DNA of 64,000 nt from Azonexus hydrophilus DSM 23864 (GCF_000429605.1 NZ_AUCE01000001.1:1-64000); one strand, 5' to 3'; shown: positions 19,516 to 29,450, counted from the stretch's first letter. Made by a program: numbers and translations. Notes: generated from the letters alone by a model not told the origin.

Positions 19516-20157
19516 TTATTGGGCGAACAGCCAGGGCTGCTCGACGCGGCGCTTCTCTTCGAAGGCCTTGATCTTGTCGGCGTGACGCAGGGTCAGGCCG
19601 ATGTCGTCCCAGCCGTTGATCAGGCATTCCTTGCGGAAGGCATCGACCTGGAAGGGAATGGCGTGGCCGTCGGGGCGGACCACCGCCTGCGCCGGCAGGT
19701 CGACAACCAGCTTGTAGCCCGGCGTCGCCTCGACCTGCTGGAACAGCACCTCGATTTCGGCAGCCGGCAGCATGATCGGCAGGATGCCGTTCTTGAAGCA
19801 GTTGTTGAAGAAGATGTCGGCAAAGCTCTCGGCGATGATCGCCTTGAAACCGAAATCGAGCAGCGCCCACGGCGCGTGCTCGCGCGAACTGCCGCAGCCG
19901 AAGTTGGCGCGCGTCAGCAGTACTTCGGCCCCTTGGTAGCGCGGCTGGTTGAGCACGAAGTTGGGGTTCTTCGGGCGCTGCGAATTGTCCTGGCCGGGCT
20001 GGCCGACATCCATGTAGCGCCATTCGTCGAAGGCGTTCGGACCGAAGCCGGAACGCTTGATCGACTTGAGGAACTGCTTCGGGATGATCGCGTCGGTATC
20101 GACGTTGCTGCGATCAAGCGGCGCCACCAGCCCTTCGAGACGTACAAACTTATCCAT
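19516..20157 (-). CDS. leuD: 3-isopropylmalate dehydratase small subunit
   Basis: A 213-residue swivel subunit that pairs with LeuC to isomerise 2- to 3-isopropylmalate. Marks are [18 protein letters not shown] and [14 protein letters not shown]. Its ATG overlaps the stop of the small lipoprotein gene as TGATG, so the leuC-lipoprotein-leuD trio is one translationally linked unit. Confidence 0.97.
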   Translation of the reverse strand: MDKFVRLEGLVAPLDRSNVDTDAIIPKQFLKSIKRSGFGPNAFDEWRYMDVGQPGQDNSQRPKNPNFVLNQPRYQGAEVLLTRANFGCGSSREHAPWALLDFGFKAIIAESFADIFFNNCFKNGILPIMLPAAEIEVLFQQVEATPGYKLVVDLPAQAVVRPDGHAIPFQVDAFRKECLINGWDDIGLTLRHADKIKAFEEKRRVEQPWLFAQ

Positions 20158-20378
20158 CAGTCCACCACCTTCTGCACGGCTTCACCACCCTTTTTGAGCG
20201 CACCGCCAACAACTTCCCCTCCCTTATGCAGGGCACTTTCAACGGCCTCGCCCCCCTTCTGCAGGGCCTCACCGGTCTTTTCGGCACCGATCGCAACGTC
20301 CTTCTTGACACCTTGCGCGGTATTGCACGCAGCAATCCCGAAACACAACACAACCACCATCAGGAAACGCATCGTCAT
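20157..20378 (-). CDS. Entericidin-like small lipoprotein with 11-residue repeats
   Basis: A 73-residue lipoprotein precursor. A hydrophobic signal ends in the lipobox GIAAC, giving a mature protein of about 56 residues with an N-terminal lipidated Cys18. The mature part carries three 11-residue repeats starting KGGE (about residues 41-73), predicted to form an amphipathic helix, as in EcnA/EcnB-type proteins. A strong ribosome site GAGGAG overlaps the leuC stop. Its position between leuC and leuD is conserved in many betaproteobacteria. The function, toxin-like or structural, is unknown. Confidence 0.8.
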   Translation of the reverse strand: MTMRFLMVVVLCFGIAACNTAQGVKKDVAIGAEKTGEALQKGGEAVESALHKGGEVVGGALKKGGEAVQKVVD

Positions 20379-20384
20379 TACTCC

Positions 20385-21791
20385 TCAGAGAACGTCCCGC
20401 ACATCGGCGAAACGGCCAGCAATGGCCGCAGCCGCCGCCATCGCCGGGCTGACGAGATGGGTCCGCCCACCCGGCCCCTGGCGCCCTTCGAAATTACGGT
20501 TCGAGGTCGAGGCGCAACGCTCGCCCGGCTCCAGACGGTCGGCGTTCATCGCCAGACACATCGAGCAGCCCGGCTCGCGCCACTCGAAACCGGCAGCAAC
20601 GAACACTTTATCGAGGCCCTCTTCCTCGGCCTGGCGCTTGACCAGCCCGGAGCCCGGCACAGCCAACGCCAGCTTGACGTTGGCGGCGACATGACGGCCC
20701 TTGAGCACGGCAGCCGCCTGGCGCAGGTCCTCGATCCGCGAATTGGTGCACGAACCGATGAAAACCTTGTCGATGGCAATGTTCTGAATCGGCGTATTCG
20801 GGTTGAGCCCCATGTATTGCAACGCACGCTCCATGCCCTCGCGCTTGACCGGATCGGCTTCCTTGGCCGGATCGGGAACGACAGCGTCGATGCCGACCAC
20901 CATTTCCGGCGACGTGCCCCAGGTCACCTGCGGCCGGATGTCTTCGGCCTTGAGCGTGACCACGCGATCGAACTGCGCGCCCGGGTCGGAATGCAGCGTA
21001 CGCCAGTAGGCGACGGCTTTGTCCCAGGTTTCGCCCTGCGGCGAGAACGGCCGGCCATTCAGGTAGTTGATCGTGGTGTCGTCGACGGCGACGAAGCCCA
21101 TCCGGGCGCCGCCTTCAATGGCCATGTTGCACAGCGTCATCCGGCCTTCCATCGACAGGCTGCGGATGGCGCTGCCGCCGAACTCGATGGCGTAACCGGT
21201 GCCGCCGGCGGTGCCGATGGCGCCGATGATGGCCAGCGCCACGTCCTTGGCGGTAACACCCTTGCCGAGCTTGCCTTCGACCGCGATCAGCATGGTCTTC
21301 GACTTCTTCTGCACCAGGCATTGCGTCGCCATCACGTGCTCGACTTCGGAGGTACCGATGCCGTGTGCCAGACAGGCGAAAGCGCCGTGCGTCGAGGTGT
21401 GCGAATCACCGCAGACGACGGTCATGCCTGGCAGCGTGGCGCCGTTTTCCGGACCGACGACGTGCAGGATGCCCATCCGCGGGTCTTTGAACGGGAAGTA
21501 GGCGAGTGCGCCGACTTCGCGGATATTGGCGTCCAGCGTCTCAACCTGCAGGCGGGAGATCGGGTCCTTGATCCCCTCGTCCCAGTGATCGGTCGGCGTG
21601 TTGTGATCGGGGGTCGAGACGATGGACGAAACGCGCCACGGCTTGCGGCCAGCCAGTTTCAGGCCTTCGAAAGCCTGCGGGCTGGTCACTTCATGGACGA
21701 GGTGACGATCGATATAGAGGAGTGCCGTGCCGTCTGCTTCCTGATGGACGACATGGTTCTCCCACAGCTTGTCGTAAAGTGTCTTCGACAT
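20385..21791 (-). CDS. leuC: 3-isopropylmalate dehydratase large subunit
   Basis: A 468-residue aconitase-family subunit with a [4Fe-4S] cluster. The cluster cysteines are in [13 protein letters not shown] (about residue 347) and CSMCLAMN (the CxxC at ~407-410). [14 protein letters not shown] is the substrate region. Together with LeuD it performs the second step of leucine synthesis. leuA is not in the window. Confidence 0.97.
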   Translation of the reverse strand: MSKTLYDKLWENHVVHQEADGTALLYIDRHLVHEVTSPQAFEGLKLAGRKPWRVSSIVSTPDHNTPTDHWDEGIKDPISRLQVETLDANIREVGALAYFPFKDPRMGILHVVGPENGATLPGMTVVCGDSHTSTHGAFACLAHGIGTSEVEHVMATQCLVQKKSKTMLIAVEGKLGKGVTAKDVALAIIGAIGTAGGTGYAIEFGGSAIRSLSMEGRMTLCNMAIEGGARMGFVAVDDTTINYLNGRPFSPQGETWDKAVAYWRTLHSDPGAQFDRVVTLKAEDIRPQVTWGTSPEMVVGIDAVVPDPAKEADPVKREGMERALQYMGLNPNTPIQNIAIDKVFIGSCTNSRIEDLRQAAAVLKGRHVAANVKLALAVPGSGLVKRQAEEEGLDKVFVAAGFEWREPGCSMCLAMNADRLEPGERCASTSNRNFEGRQGPGGRTHLVSPAMAAAAAIAGRFADVRDVL

Positions 21792-21822
21792 GGGACCTGG
21801 CAGTGTGCGGTAAAGCCTTGAA

Positions 21823-23001
21823 TTATTGCACAGGATCGGGCGTTTTTGCCGCCTGGAACACAGTGTCGGCCGTCACCCAGCGCCAGACCAGCAGCAGACC
21901 GGCCAACGCGAACACCGATCCGAGCGAGAAAGTCCAGCCGGCCCCCCAGTCATCCCAGGCCCAGCCGCTGACCAAGGCCCCGATCAGACCGCCGGCACCG
22001 AAGGACAGGCTGGAATAGAGCGCCTGCCCGCGCCCCTGCGCCTTACCCGGAAACCACTGGTTCACGGCGGCAATGGCGGCGGCATGATAAGCGCCGAAAG
22101 TCAGGCCGTGCAGCAGCTGAACGAAGATCATCGCCGCCACCGACTCGACCGCCCAGCCCATCAACAGGAAACGCAACACAGCCGCTGCAAAACTCAGCAG
22201 CAGGATGTCGCGCAGGCTGTAGCGGCGGGCGATCCGTGCCATCAACAGGAAGACGCCGATTTCTGCGAGCACTCCGAGCGACCACAGCAGGCCGACCGCC
22301 GTCTTGGCATAACCGTGACCGCTGAGGTGGATCGAATAAAACACGTAGAAACCGCCATGCGCCGCCGACATGGCAAAACACGCCCCCATCAGCGCCAGCA
22401 CCCGCGGCTGGCGCAGGATGTCGCGGATCGGTGTTTCCTCGCCGGTCGCTGAATGGAGGGGCGCTTCCGGCAGAACCAAGGCAAAGACCAGAATGCCGAG
22501 CAGGATGAAGGCGCACACCCAGAGCACGCCGACCGGCGCCACCCAGTCAAGCAAGGCGCCGGTCCCCATCACTGCGATGATGAAACCGACCGACCCCCAC
22601 AAGCGGATATTGCCGTAGCGTCCGCGCTCCTCGCGCAGGTGATCGAAGGTCAGCGTTTCGACCAGCGGCAACGCGGCGCTCCAGAACAAGGCCAGCACCG
22701 CCATCGCCACCAGCATGCCAGGCAGGCGGTCGAGCCAGAAGAAAGCGAGAAAGCCCGCCAGGCCAACTGCCCCAGCCAGCCGGATGACCGCCAGACGATG
22801 GCCGAAGTGATCGACCAGCCAGCCCCAGAGATTGGGACCGAACAGGCGCATCAGCTGCATCTGCGACATCAGCAGGCCGATGTCCCAGGCCGAGAAACTC
22901 AGCGACTGGAGATACAGCCCGAAATACGGCGAGAAAGCGCCGATGAAGGCGAAATAGAAGAAGTAATAGCCCGACAGACGCCAGTGCGGCAGGGCTTGCA
23001 T
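21823..23001 (-). CDS. MFS transporter of the HcaT/LacY-like group
   Basis: A 392-residue, twelve-helix major facilitator. The N-terminus ([24 protein letters not shown]) and [15 protein letters not shown] are typical of the MFS_1_like/HcaT (3-phenylpropionate permease) family. The substrate is unknown. It lies 31 bp upstream of leuC in the same direction, but nothing in its sequence ties it to leucine. Confidence 0.8.
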   Translation of the reverse strand: MQALPHWRLSGYYFFYFAFIGAFSPYFGLYLQSLSFSAWDIGLLMSQMQLMRLFGPNLWGWLVDHFGHRLAVIRLAGAVGLAGFLAFFWLDRLPGMLVAMAVLALFWSAALPLVETLTFDHLREERGRYGNIRLWGSVGFIIAVMGTGALLDWVAPVGVLWVCAFILLGILVFALVLPEAPLHSATGEETPIRDILRQPRVLALMGACFAMSAAHGGFYVFYSIHLSGHGYAKTAVGLLWSLGVLAEIGVFLLMARIARRYSLRDILLLSFAAAVLRFLLMGWAVESVAAMIFVQLLHGLTFGAYHAAAIAAVNQWFPGKAQGRGQALYSSLSFGAGGLIGALVSGWAWDDWGAGWTFSLGSVFALAGLLLVWRWVTADTVFQAAKTPDPVQ

Positions 23002-23041
23002 ACCGCGCTCCTAGCGTCGGCGCCGCCGGGCGGCGCGCAGT

Positions 23042-23305
23042 TCAGCCAACCGACTGCTGGCCGGCACGGAAGGCCAGCAGCATGTGATAGAGCTCGTCCT
23101 TGAGCTTGACCCGCTGTTTCTTCATGTCTTCCAGCGTGAAATCGGCAACCGGCATGTCGTGCGCTTCCAGATCCTCGACCTTGCCGGTCAGCCGGTTGTA
23201 GCTGGCGAGCTGACGCGAGAACAAGGCATTGCCCGCCTTGAGGGCGGTGATGGCATCGGCGAACTCCGGGAATTCGCTGAGAAGATCGTGATGGTCAACC
23301 TGCAT
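23042..23305 (-). CDS. YdcH-like DUF465 protein
   Basis: An 87-residue, largely helical, soluble protein. It shows the DUF465/YdcH pattern: HHDLLSEFPEF at the start, then FSRQLASYNRLTGKVEDLE and LKKQR-like (MKKQRVKLKDELYHML). These small proteins are widespread in proteobacteria and have no settled role. It may be co-transcribed with the MFS gene (40-bp gap). Confidence 0.8.
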   Translation of the reverse strand: MQVDHHDLLSEFPEFADAITALKAGNALFSRQLASYNRLTGKVEDLEAHDMPVADFTLEDMKKQRVKLKDELYHMLLAFRAGQQSVG

Positions 23306-23359
23306 GATGCTCCCCTTCAGTAGACACGGCCAGCCGCCATGGCCAGCCCGTGGAAAATC

Positions 23360-24451
23360 TCAGCCCGGCAGGCGTGGCGTCGTGCACACGACGTCGCCGC
23401 ACTGCGCCCGGTGGCGCAAGGCATGATCGATCAGCACCAGCGCCAGCATCGCTTCGGCAATCGGCGTCGCCCGGATGCCGACACAGGGATCGTGGCGCCC
23501 CTGGGTCGCCACCTCGACCGCGTTGCCGTCGACATCGACCGAACGGCGCGCCTGGGCAATCGACGAGGTCGGCTTGATCGCCATGTTGACGACAATCCGC
23601 TGGCCGGTCGAAATACCGCCGAGCACGCCGCCAGCGTGGTTGCTGGCAAAACCCTGCGGCGTCATCTCGTCGCCGTGCTCGCTGCCCTTCTGGGCGACCG
23701 ACGCAAAACCGTCGCCGACCTCGACACCCTTGACCGCGTTGATGCCCATCATCGCGTAGGCAATCTCGGCGTCGAGCCGGTCGAACACCGGCTCGCCCCA
23801 GCCCGGCGGCACACCGTCGGCGGTCACGGTTATCTTCGCGCCGACCGAATCGAGCGACTTGCGCAGGTCGTCCATGTAGCTTTCCAGTGTCGGCACGAGC
23901 GCGGCATTGGGCGCGAAGAAGGCGTTGCCGTCGATGTCGTCGGCGCTGACGAAAGGAATCTCGATCGGCCCGAGCGCGCTCATCCAGCCGCGGATGCTGA
24001 CGCCGTAGCGTTCCTTCAGCCACTTGCGGGCAATCGCCCCGGCAGCGACGCGGACCGCCGTTTCGCGCGCCGACGAACGACCGCCGCCGCGATAGTCGCG
24101 GAAACCGTATTTCTGGGTATAGGTGTAATCGGCGTGACCGGGACGGAAGGTCGTCGCGATGTTGCCGTAATCCTTGCTGCGCTGGTCCTGGTTGCGGATC
24201 AGCAGCGCAATCGGCGTGCCGGTGGTCTTGCCCTCGAACACCCCGGACAGGATTTCGACGGTATCCGGCTCGCGGCGCTGGGTCACATGCCGCGAGGTGC
24301 CCGGCTTGCGCCGGTCGAGTTCGGCCTGGATGTCGGCTTCGCAGAGCGCCAGCCCCGGCGGGCAGCCATCGACGACACAACCGATTGCCGGACCATGCGA
24401 CTCGCCAAAGGAAGTCACCGTAAACAGGGTGCCGAAGGTATTGCCGGACAT
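23360..24451 (-). CDS. aroC: Chorismate synthase
   Basis: A 363-residue enzyme that uses reduced FMN to convert 5-enolpyruvylshikimate 3-phosphate to chorismate, feeding the aromatic amino acids. Signatures are [18 protein letters not shown] (~17-34), [32 protein letters not shown] and [11 protein letters not shown]. The ATG at 24451 gives the canonical start [10 protein letters not shown]; a longer upstream reading is rejected as non-homologous. Confidence 0.98.
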   Translation of the reverse strand: MSGNTFGTLFTVTSFGESHGPAIGCVVDGCPPGLALCEADIQAELDRRKPGTSRHVTQRREPDTVEILSGVFEGKTTGTPIALLIRNQDQRSKDYGNIATTFRPGHADYTYTQKYGFRDYRGGGRSSARETAVRVAAGAIARKWLKERYGVSIRGWMSALGPIEIPFVSADDIDGNAFFAPNAALVPTLESYMDDLRKSLDSVGAKITVTADGVPPGWGEPVFDRLDAEIAYAMMGINAVKGVEVGDGFASVAQKGSEHGDEMTPQGFASNHAGGVLGGISTGQRIVVNMAIKPTSSIAQARRSVDVDGNAVEVATQGRHDPCVGIRATPIAEAMLALVLIDHALRHRAQCGDVVCTTPRLPG

Positions 24452-24518
24452 GAAATCACACCATATTTGAGGAGGGCGGAGTGTACCACGCCGCCCCCTT
24501 GCCGCCCGCCCGCAGGAC

Positions 24519-24965
24519 TCAGGCCGCCGTTTCTTCCGGCCAGTTCTTGATGTAGTTCTTGAGCAGCGCGTTCTCCAGGCCCTGCTCCTCAAGCACAGCC
24601 TTGGCCACGTCGAGGAAGGAAATCACGCCGAGCAACTGTCCGTTATCGACGACCGGCAGGTAGCGCGAGTGCTTTTCTATCATCAACCGGCGCAGGTCGT
24701 TGGCTTCCATGTCGGGGTAGGCAATCACCGGATCTGCAATCATGACGTCACCGAGCGGCAGATCGGTTCCCTGCCCGCCTGCCGCCTTAAGTGCCTTGAG
24801 CACTTCACGGAAGGTGACGATACCGACCATGCGCCCCTCGTCCATGACCACCAGCGAACCGACGTCCAGGTCGGCCATCGTCGCGATGGCCGAAGCCAGC
24901 GACTGCCCCGGTGTCGCGGTATACAGTGCGCCGCCCTTGACGCGGAGGATTTCCTTGACCTGCAT
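24519..24965 (-). CDS. CBS-domain pair protein
   Basis: A 148-residue protein consisting of two CBS motifs (about residues 8-60 and 75-130), which together form a Bateman module binding adenosyl ligands such as AMP, ATP or SAM. Ligand-site features are [21 protein letters not shown] and [19 protein letters not shown]. There is no attached catalytic domain, so it may act as a sensor for a partner protein. It lies 67 bp upstream of aroC in the same direction. Confidence 0.88.
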   Translation of the reverse strand: MQVKEILRVKGGALYTATPGQSLASAIATMADLDVGSLVVMDEGRMVGIVTFREVLKALKAAGGQGTDLPLGDVMIADPVIAYPDMEANDLRRLMIEKHSRYLPVVDNGQLLGVISFLDVAKAVLEEQGLENALLKNYIKNWPEETAA

Positions 24966-25124
24966 TGTTCTCTCCTTGATTGCGCAGTGCGCTTTGCGAC
25001 GATCTTAGATTAAGGCGGGCGTTTCGCAAAGGACTTGCGCCTGCCGCCCGGCAGCCGCCGTCGGGAATGACAGACAAAAGAAAGAAACTATCGACGTATT
25101 TAACAAAATTTATGGCTTTACCAC

Positions 25125-25165
25125 TTGCCGAACGTCATAGGCCTATATAGAATTCGTCATATGAC
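25125..25165 (+). promoter_or_regulatory. Promoter with palindromes upstream of the HTH gene
   Basis: A -35 TTGCCG (25125-25130), 17-base spacer and -10 TAGAAT (25148-25153) face the HTH gene. Two perfect palindromes overlap it: TAGGCCTA (25138-25145) in the spacer and GTCATATGAC (25156-25165) at the expected start. Either could be an operator for autorepression. The 262-bp gap 24966-25227 is otherwise AT-rich without a gene. Confidence 0.5.
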
Positions 25166-25227
25166 CTAAGTAATACCTGTTTAAGACGGTCAGATACGAA
25201 TACATTTATTGCATAGGAGAGATTTCC

Positions 25228-25533
25228 ATGACTTCCGTCAAAACCATCGAAAAAATCGACGCCCGCGAGATTCGCCGCAAGCTGGGCCTGAACCAGCAAC
25301 AATTCTGGTCGGCACTGGGCGTTACCCAGAGCGGCGGCTCCCGCTACGAGAGCGGCCGCAACATGCCGAAGCCGGTTCGCGAACTGCTGCGCCTGGTTCA
25401 CGTCGAGCAGATCGACATCCGCACCATCAAGCGCGATGACTGGGAAGTGGTCGAGTACCTCAAGGCCCAGGAGCCGGAGCTGTACAAGTCGCTGAAGAAG
25501 TCGGCGCGCAACCACGCCAAGAAGGCCGCCTGA
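25228..25533 (+). CDS. Small XRE/NadS-like helix-turn-helix protein
   Basis: A 101-residue DNA-binding protein. The HTH (residues ~12-58: REIRRKLGLNQQQFWSALGVTQ, then SRYESGR as recognition region) is of the XRE/Cro type and resembles NadS-like antitoxins. The C-terminal tail is rich in Lys and Ala. No toxin gene is adjacent, so it is probably a chromosomal regulator rather than half of a toxin-antitoxin pair. A good ribosome site (TAGGAGAG) precedes ATG, and an overlapping-gene terminator follows. Confidence 0.82.
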   Translation: MTSVKTIEKIDAREIRRKLGLNQQQFWSALGVTQSGGSRYESGRNMPKPVRELLRLVHVEQIDIRTIKRDDWEVVEYLKAQEPELYKSLKKSARNHAKKAA

Positions 25534-25567
25534 TTGACGCCCCGGCAACGGGGCACGGCAGCCGCAG

Positions 25568-25611
25568 CGGGCCTCAGGGTGAGACGATCACCTTGAGGCC
25601 CGTTTCTTTTT
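25568..25611 (+). terminator. Terminator of the HTH gene, inside the convergent gene
   Basis: A 15-bp stem (25568-25582 with 25588-25602, one G:U wobble) and 5-base loop are followed by TTTCTTTTT. It ends transcription of the HTH gene but is embedded in the last ~12 codons of the radical SAM gene on the other strand. Confidence 0.85.
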
Positions 25612-26404
25612 CGATCTGCGCGGCGAATTGCTGCATGACGGCCGCCGGCAGGGCGCTCAGGCGCGGTGCCGCCGGCTGCATCGACGGCCGTGCCAGCCCG
25701 TACAGATGGACGCCGGCGAGTTTGCCGGCCAGCGGTTGCAACAAGCGGCAATAGGCATCGGCCGATTCTTTCGCGGGCGCCTGCCCATCGAAGGCGAACC
25801 AGCAAGTCTGCACCCAGGTGCGCACCAGACCCGCACAGATTTCTAGATTGCGCGCCGCCTTTTCCGGCGAACCGGGAATCTCATTGACCAGGGCAATCTC
25901 GTCCGCCAGTGCCCGATCAAGCTTGAACCAGACCTCGCCCGCCAGTTCGGACAGGCGGCGCAACCCGTCCTGCACGCCCGGGCGGTGGACCAGGCTGCCA
26001 TTGGTGATCAGACGCACCGGCAAGCCCGGCACCAGACGCTCGACGATGCGCCCGACCACATCGACGGCGGCGGCAAACTCGGCCGCCGAGGTCGGCTCGC
26101 CATTGCCGGAAAAGGCGACGTCGACCAGGCGACGCGCTTCGGGTGGCGCATGACGGGACAGGTAATCGCCATCAATCGCCGCCTGCAGGAAGCCCGACAA
26201 CTCGCCCGCCAGCAGATCCAGGTCGATCGGCGGCGGCCCGCCGCGGCTCAGCCCCTCGACCTGGCAATAGACGCAGGCCCAGTTGCAGGCATTGTTCGGA
26301 TTGAGATTGACGCCCACCGAGACCCCACCGGCACGTCGGGAAACGACCGGATAAACGTAGCGGAGGCCGGCGCTGTCGCGGCTGTGATCAACGGTGGTAA
26401 GCAT
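25574..26404 (-). CDS. Radical SAM protein
   Basis: A 276-residue radical S-adenosylmethionine enzyme. The [4Fe-4S] motif CNWACVYC (Cx3Cx2C) is near residue 38, followed by GNGEPTSAAEF (SAM-binding GGE-like motif) and VRLITNGSL. The layout resembles MoaA/YfkAB-type or wyosine-related radical SAM proteins, but no substrate can be named. ATG at 26404 is chosen because the upstream frame is non-conserved in character. It is convergent with and partly shares sequence with the terminator of the HTH gene. Confidence 0.85.
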   Translation of the reverse strand: MLTTVDHSRDSAGLRYVYPVVSRRAGGVSVGVNLNPNNACNWACVYCQVEGLSRGGPPPIDLDLLAGELSGFLQAAIDGDYLSRHAPPEARRLVDVAFSGNGEPTSAAEFAAAVDVVGRIVERLVPGLPVRLITNGSLVHRPGVQDGLRRLSELAGEVWFKLDRALADEIALVNEIPGSPEKAARNLEICAGLVRTWVQTCWFAFDGQAPAKESADAYCRLLQPLAGKLAGVHLYGLARPSMQPAAPRLSALPAAVMQQFAAQIEKETGLKVIVSP

Positions 26405-26414
26405 GCCTGCATTG

Positions 26415-26420
26415 TATAAT
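26415..26420 (+). promoter_or_regulatory. Candidate -10 element before the patatin gene
   Basis: A perfect TATAAT sits in the 74-bp divergent gap between the radical SAM and patatin genes. No convincing -35 is found at 16-18 bp, so it is a weak claim. Confidence 0.3.
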
Positions 26421-26478
26421 CGGGCGGTCCAACGGCGAACCCCTTGCCCATGCCAATCCACCGCAGTCAGGCACTCGC

Positions 26479-27642
26479 ATGAACGAACCCGCACCGACCG
26501 TGCGCCCCGGCGGCAACTCGACGGCACTGGTGCTGACAGGTGGCGGGGCTCGCGCCGCCTACCAGGTCGGCGTTCTGCTGGCGGTCAGCAAACTGGCCGG
26601 CAAGCAGCGGCGACGCAATCCCTTCCCGATCATCTGCGGCACCTCCGCCGGCGCCATCAATGCCGTCGGCCTGGCCTGCCAGGCCGACAACTTCGGCCGG
26701 GCGGTCACCACCCTGGCCAGTTTCTGGCGCAACATGAAGGCCGGCGACATCTATCGCACCGACCCGATCGGCGTCGGCGCGGCCGGCGCGCGCTGGCTGT
26801 CGGCACTGGCTTTCGGCTGGCTACTCGGCCGGCCACCGCGCTCGCTACTCGACAACTCTCCCCTGCATTCGCTGCTGCACCGGAACATGGACCTGGCCGG
26901 CATCGACCGCGCGATCCGTCGCGGCGCCTTGCACGCGATCAGTATTTCCGCCTCCGGCTACGACTCGGGACAACACATCAACTTCTTTCAGGCTGCGACC
27001 GATGCCCAACCCTGGCACCGCTCGCAGCGCATCGGCGTCAAGACCGAACTGAGCATTGGCCACCTGCTGGCCTCCAGCGCCATTCCCTTCATCTTCCCGG
27101 CGACGCGGATCAATCGCGAATACTTCGGCGACGGCTCGATGCGTCAGATCGCCCCCTTGTCGCCGGCCATCCACCTCGGTGCCGAACGCCTGCTGATCGT
27201 TGGCGCGCCGCGTCGCGACGAACATCGGGAGCGGCTGCACACCGACGACTACCCTTCGCTCGCCCAGATTGCCGGCCATGCGCTGTCGAGCATCTTCCTT
27301 GACGGGCTGGCGGTGGACATTGAACGTGTCGAGCGCATCAACCGTACCTTGTCGGCGATTCCGGAGGATTTGCGGCAGGCGTCGGGAATCAAGCTGCGGC
27401 CGATCGACACCCTGGTCATTTCGCCCTCCGAGCGTATCGACCGGATCGCCGCCGAACACGCCCACACGTTACCCTGGCCGATCAAGCTCCTGCTTGGCGG
27501 GATCGGCGCGATGAACCGGCGCGGCGGCGCACTGACCAGCTACCTGCTGTTCGAAAAGCCCTTCACCCGCAAACTGATCGACCTCGGTTACGCCGACACG
27601 CTGGCCCGGGCCGGCGAAGTCGGCGATTTCCTCGAACTGTAG
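26479..27642 (+). CDS. Patatin-like phospholipase
   Basis: A 387-residue serine hydrolase of the patatin family. The oxyanion loop is GGGARAAYQVGVL (about residues 21-33), the nucleophile is in the elbow GTSAGA (serine about residue 55), and the dyad aspartate is in DGSMRQ (about residue 221). The region LSIGHLLASSAIPFIFP is the usual patatin core. No signal peptide is obvious, so it is probably cytosolic or peripheral and may hydrolyse membrane lipids. It ends one base before the convergent DAHP synthase stop. Confidence 0.9.
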   Translation: MNEPAPTVRPGGNSTALVLTGGGARAAYQVGVLLAVSKLAGKQRRRNPFPIICGTSAGAINAVGLACQADNFGRAVTTLASFWRNMKAGDIYRTDPIGVGAAGARWLSALAFGWLLGRPPRSLLDNSPLHSLLHRNMDLAGIDRAIRRGALHAISISASGYDSGQHINFFQAATDAQPWHRSQRIGVKTELSIGHLLASSAIPFIFPATRINREYFGDGSMRQIAPLSPAIHLGAERLLIVGAPRRDEHRERLHTDDYPSLAQIAGHALSSIFLDGLAVDIERVERINRTLSAIPEDLRQASGIKLRPIDTLVISPSERIDRIAAEHAHTLPWPIKLLLGGIGAMNRRGGALTSYLLFEKPFTRKLIDLGYADTLARAGEVGDFLEL

Positions 27643-27643
27643 C

Positions 27644-28747
27644 TTACTGGCCGGCCTCGACCAGACGCCGGGCGCGAACGCCGGCGGCCAGGCGCTCAAG
27701 CACGAGCAGGCTGTCATCCCAGTGGATGCAGGCGTCGGTGATGCTCTGACCATAGGTCAGCGGCTTTTCCGGCGACAGGTCCTGACGCCCCTCGACCAGA
27801 TGCGACTCGACCATGACCCCCATGATCCGCTCCTCGCCGGCGGAAAGCTGAGCGGCGACGCTGTCGCAGACCTCCATCTGCAGCTTGTACTGCTTACGGC
27901 TGTTGCCGTGCGAGAAATCGACCATCAGTCGCGCCGCCAGACCGGCCTTGGCGATTTCCTGGCAGGCTGCATCGACGCTGGCGGCGTCGTAGTTGGGCTC
28001 CTTGCCACCGCGCAGGATGACGTGGCAGTCCTCGTTGCCCATCGTGGACACGATGGCGGTATGGCCGGACTTGGTCACCGACAGAAAGTGGTGCGGCGAA
28101 TTAGCCGAACGGATGGCGTCGACCGCGATCCGCATGTTGCCGTCGGTGCCGTTCTTGAAGCCGACCGGACACGACAGCCCGGAAGCCAGTTCGCGGTGCA
28201 CCTGCGATTCGGTGGTACGGGCACCGATGGCGCCCCAGGCAATCAGGTCGGCCGTGTATTGCGGGGTGATCGTGTCGAGGAACTCGGTCGCGCAGGGCAG
28301 GCCGAGTTCGTTGATCTCGAGCAGGATGCGCCGCGCCAGGCGGATGCCTTCGTTGATACGGAAGGTATTGTCGAGGCGCGGGTCGTTGATCAGCCCCTTC
28401 CAGCCGACCGTGGTGCGCGGCTTCTCGAAGTACACGCGCATGACGACGATCAGGTCGTCGGCATACTTATCCGCCTCGCGGGCGAGACGCTTGGCGTACT
28501 CCATCGCTGCATCGTAGTCGTGGATCGAACAGGGGCCGATGACCACCAGCAGGCGGTCGTCAGCACCGTGCAGAACACGGTGGATGGCTTGGCGGGCGGC
28601 ATAGGTCGTCTGCGCGGCGCGCCCGGAAGCCGGGTATTCGCGGAAAACGTGGGCCGGTGGTACCAGTTCCTTGATTTCCCTGATCCGTACGTCGTCGGTG
28701 ACCGGTTTACCCGTAGCCGTGCTGTTCGCTGCCATGTCCTGAACCAT
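27644..28747 (-). CDS. aroG: 3-deoxy-7-phosphoheptulonate synthase, class I
   Basis: A 367-residue enzyme that condenses phosphoenolpyruvate and erythrose 4-phosphate, the first step of the shikimate pathway. Key stretches are VIGPCSIHDYDAAMEYA, MRVYFEKPRTTVGWKGL, GARTTESQVHRELASGL, FKNGTDGN and DFSHGNSRK. It is of the E. coli AroG/F/H type, so feedback inhibition by an aromatic amino acid is expected; which one cannot be read here. Start may be 28747 or the second ATG at 28735. Confidence 0.95.
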   Translation of the reverse strand: MVQDMAANSTATGKPVTDDVRIREIKELVPPAHVFREYPASGRAAQTTYAARQAIHRVLHGADDRLLVVIGPCSIHDYDAAMEYAKRLAREADKYADDLIVVMRVYFEKPRTTVGWKGLINDPRLDNTFRINEGIRLARRILLEINELGLPCATEFLDTITPQYTADLIAWGAIGARTTESQVHRELASGLSCPVGFKNGTDGNMRIAVDAIRSANSPHHFLSVTKSGHTAIVSTMGNEDCHVILRGGKEPNYDAASVDAACQEIAKAGLAARLMVDFSHGNSRKQYKLQMEVCDSVAAQLSAGEERIMGVMVESHLVEGRQDLSPEKPLTYGQSITDACIHWDDSLLVLERLAAGVRARRLVEAGQ

Positions 28748-28802
28748 CCAGTAGAAATTGCCGAAGATCGGCCATTCTACCGGAAGGCAAGGCGCTACGG
28801 CT

Positions 28803-29420
28803 TCACGGCAGTTGCGTCAGGTAATGCGAGAGGGAAACGATGTCTTCGTTCTTCAACGGCGCGGTGGCAATCCTCATCAGTTGATTGTTGCGCACGCCGG
28901 TACCGTCACGATAGTGAGTGATCGACTTCTTCAGGTAAGGCTGCTGCTGGCCGGCCAGCCGCGGATAGAGTTCGCTGCCGCGAGCATCTGCGCCATGGCA
29001 GCGGGCACACAGCTTGTCGAAGAGGACCTTGCCATGGGCGATCTGGCTGACATCGGCCTTGGAGGGCGGAACCGTGACGCTGGCGTAATAGAGGGCGATC
29101 TGGGCACGCTCCTCGTTGTTGAGGACCTTGATCAGGCCTTCCATGAATGCATCCTTGCGCTCGCCGGCACCGAACTTGCGAATCTGTTCGAGCAGGTAAG
29201 CGGGATGCTGACCGGCCAGATTCGGCACGTCGCTGGTCTTGGCAACGCCGTTTTCACCATGGCAATTGGCGCAGAAAAAGCTCGCCTTCTTGCCGGCAAC
29301 AACTGCTGCCTGGAGCGTGGCCGGATCGGCCTGCAGGGCCTTCATGCGCTCGTGAGCCGCCGACTGGGCGAACAAGGGACCGCTCGCCAGCAGAGTGGCC
29401 AGAAACAGGATCACGCGCAT
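28803..29420 (-). CDS. Diheme cytochrome c4-like protein
   Basis: A 205-residue periplasmic cytochrome. A signal peptide (~1-19, cleavage after LFA) is followed by two class I cytochrome c domains with heme motifs CANCH (~50) and CARCH (~139). Later Met residues (EGLIKV region and LMRIATAPL) are possible sixth ligands. The layout matches cytochrome c4, a membrane-associated electron donor to terminal oxidases. It is 30 bp downstream of tldD, but no functional link is known. Confidence 0.88.
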   Translation of the reverse strand: MRVILFLATLLASGPLFAQSAAHERMKALQADPATLQAAVVAGKKASFFCANCHGENGVAKTSDVPNLAGQHPAYLLEQIRKFGAGERKDAFMEGLIKVLNNEERAQIALYYASVTVPPSKADVSQIAHGKVLFDKLCARCHGADARGSELYPRLAGQQQPYLKKSITHYRDGTGVRNNQLMRIATAPLKNEDIVSLSHYLTQLP

Positions 29421-29450
29421 GACTTGACTCCGGAAAATGACAATGCGGAA

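Noticed and set aside
18685..20694. 669-codon plus-strand open frame across leuB, leuD and leuC
   Set aside because: It runs through four certain minus-strand genes, and its composition (rich in R, H, D, Q) is typical of antisense frames in GC-rich DNA.
25228..25533. Toxin-antitoxin module for the NadS-like HTH gene
   Set aside because: No toxin-like small gene is adjacent on either side; neighbours are a CBS protein and a radical SAM enzyme.
27640..27646. One-base gap between patatin and DAHP synthase genes as a special device
   Set aside because: Tail-to-tail genes this close are common in compact genomes; no hairpin or other structure is seen there.
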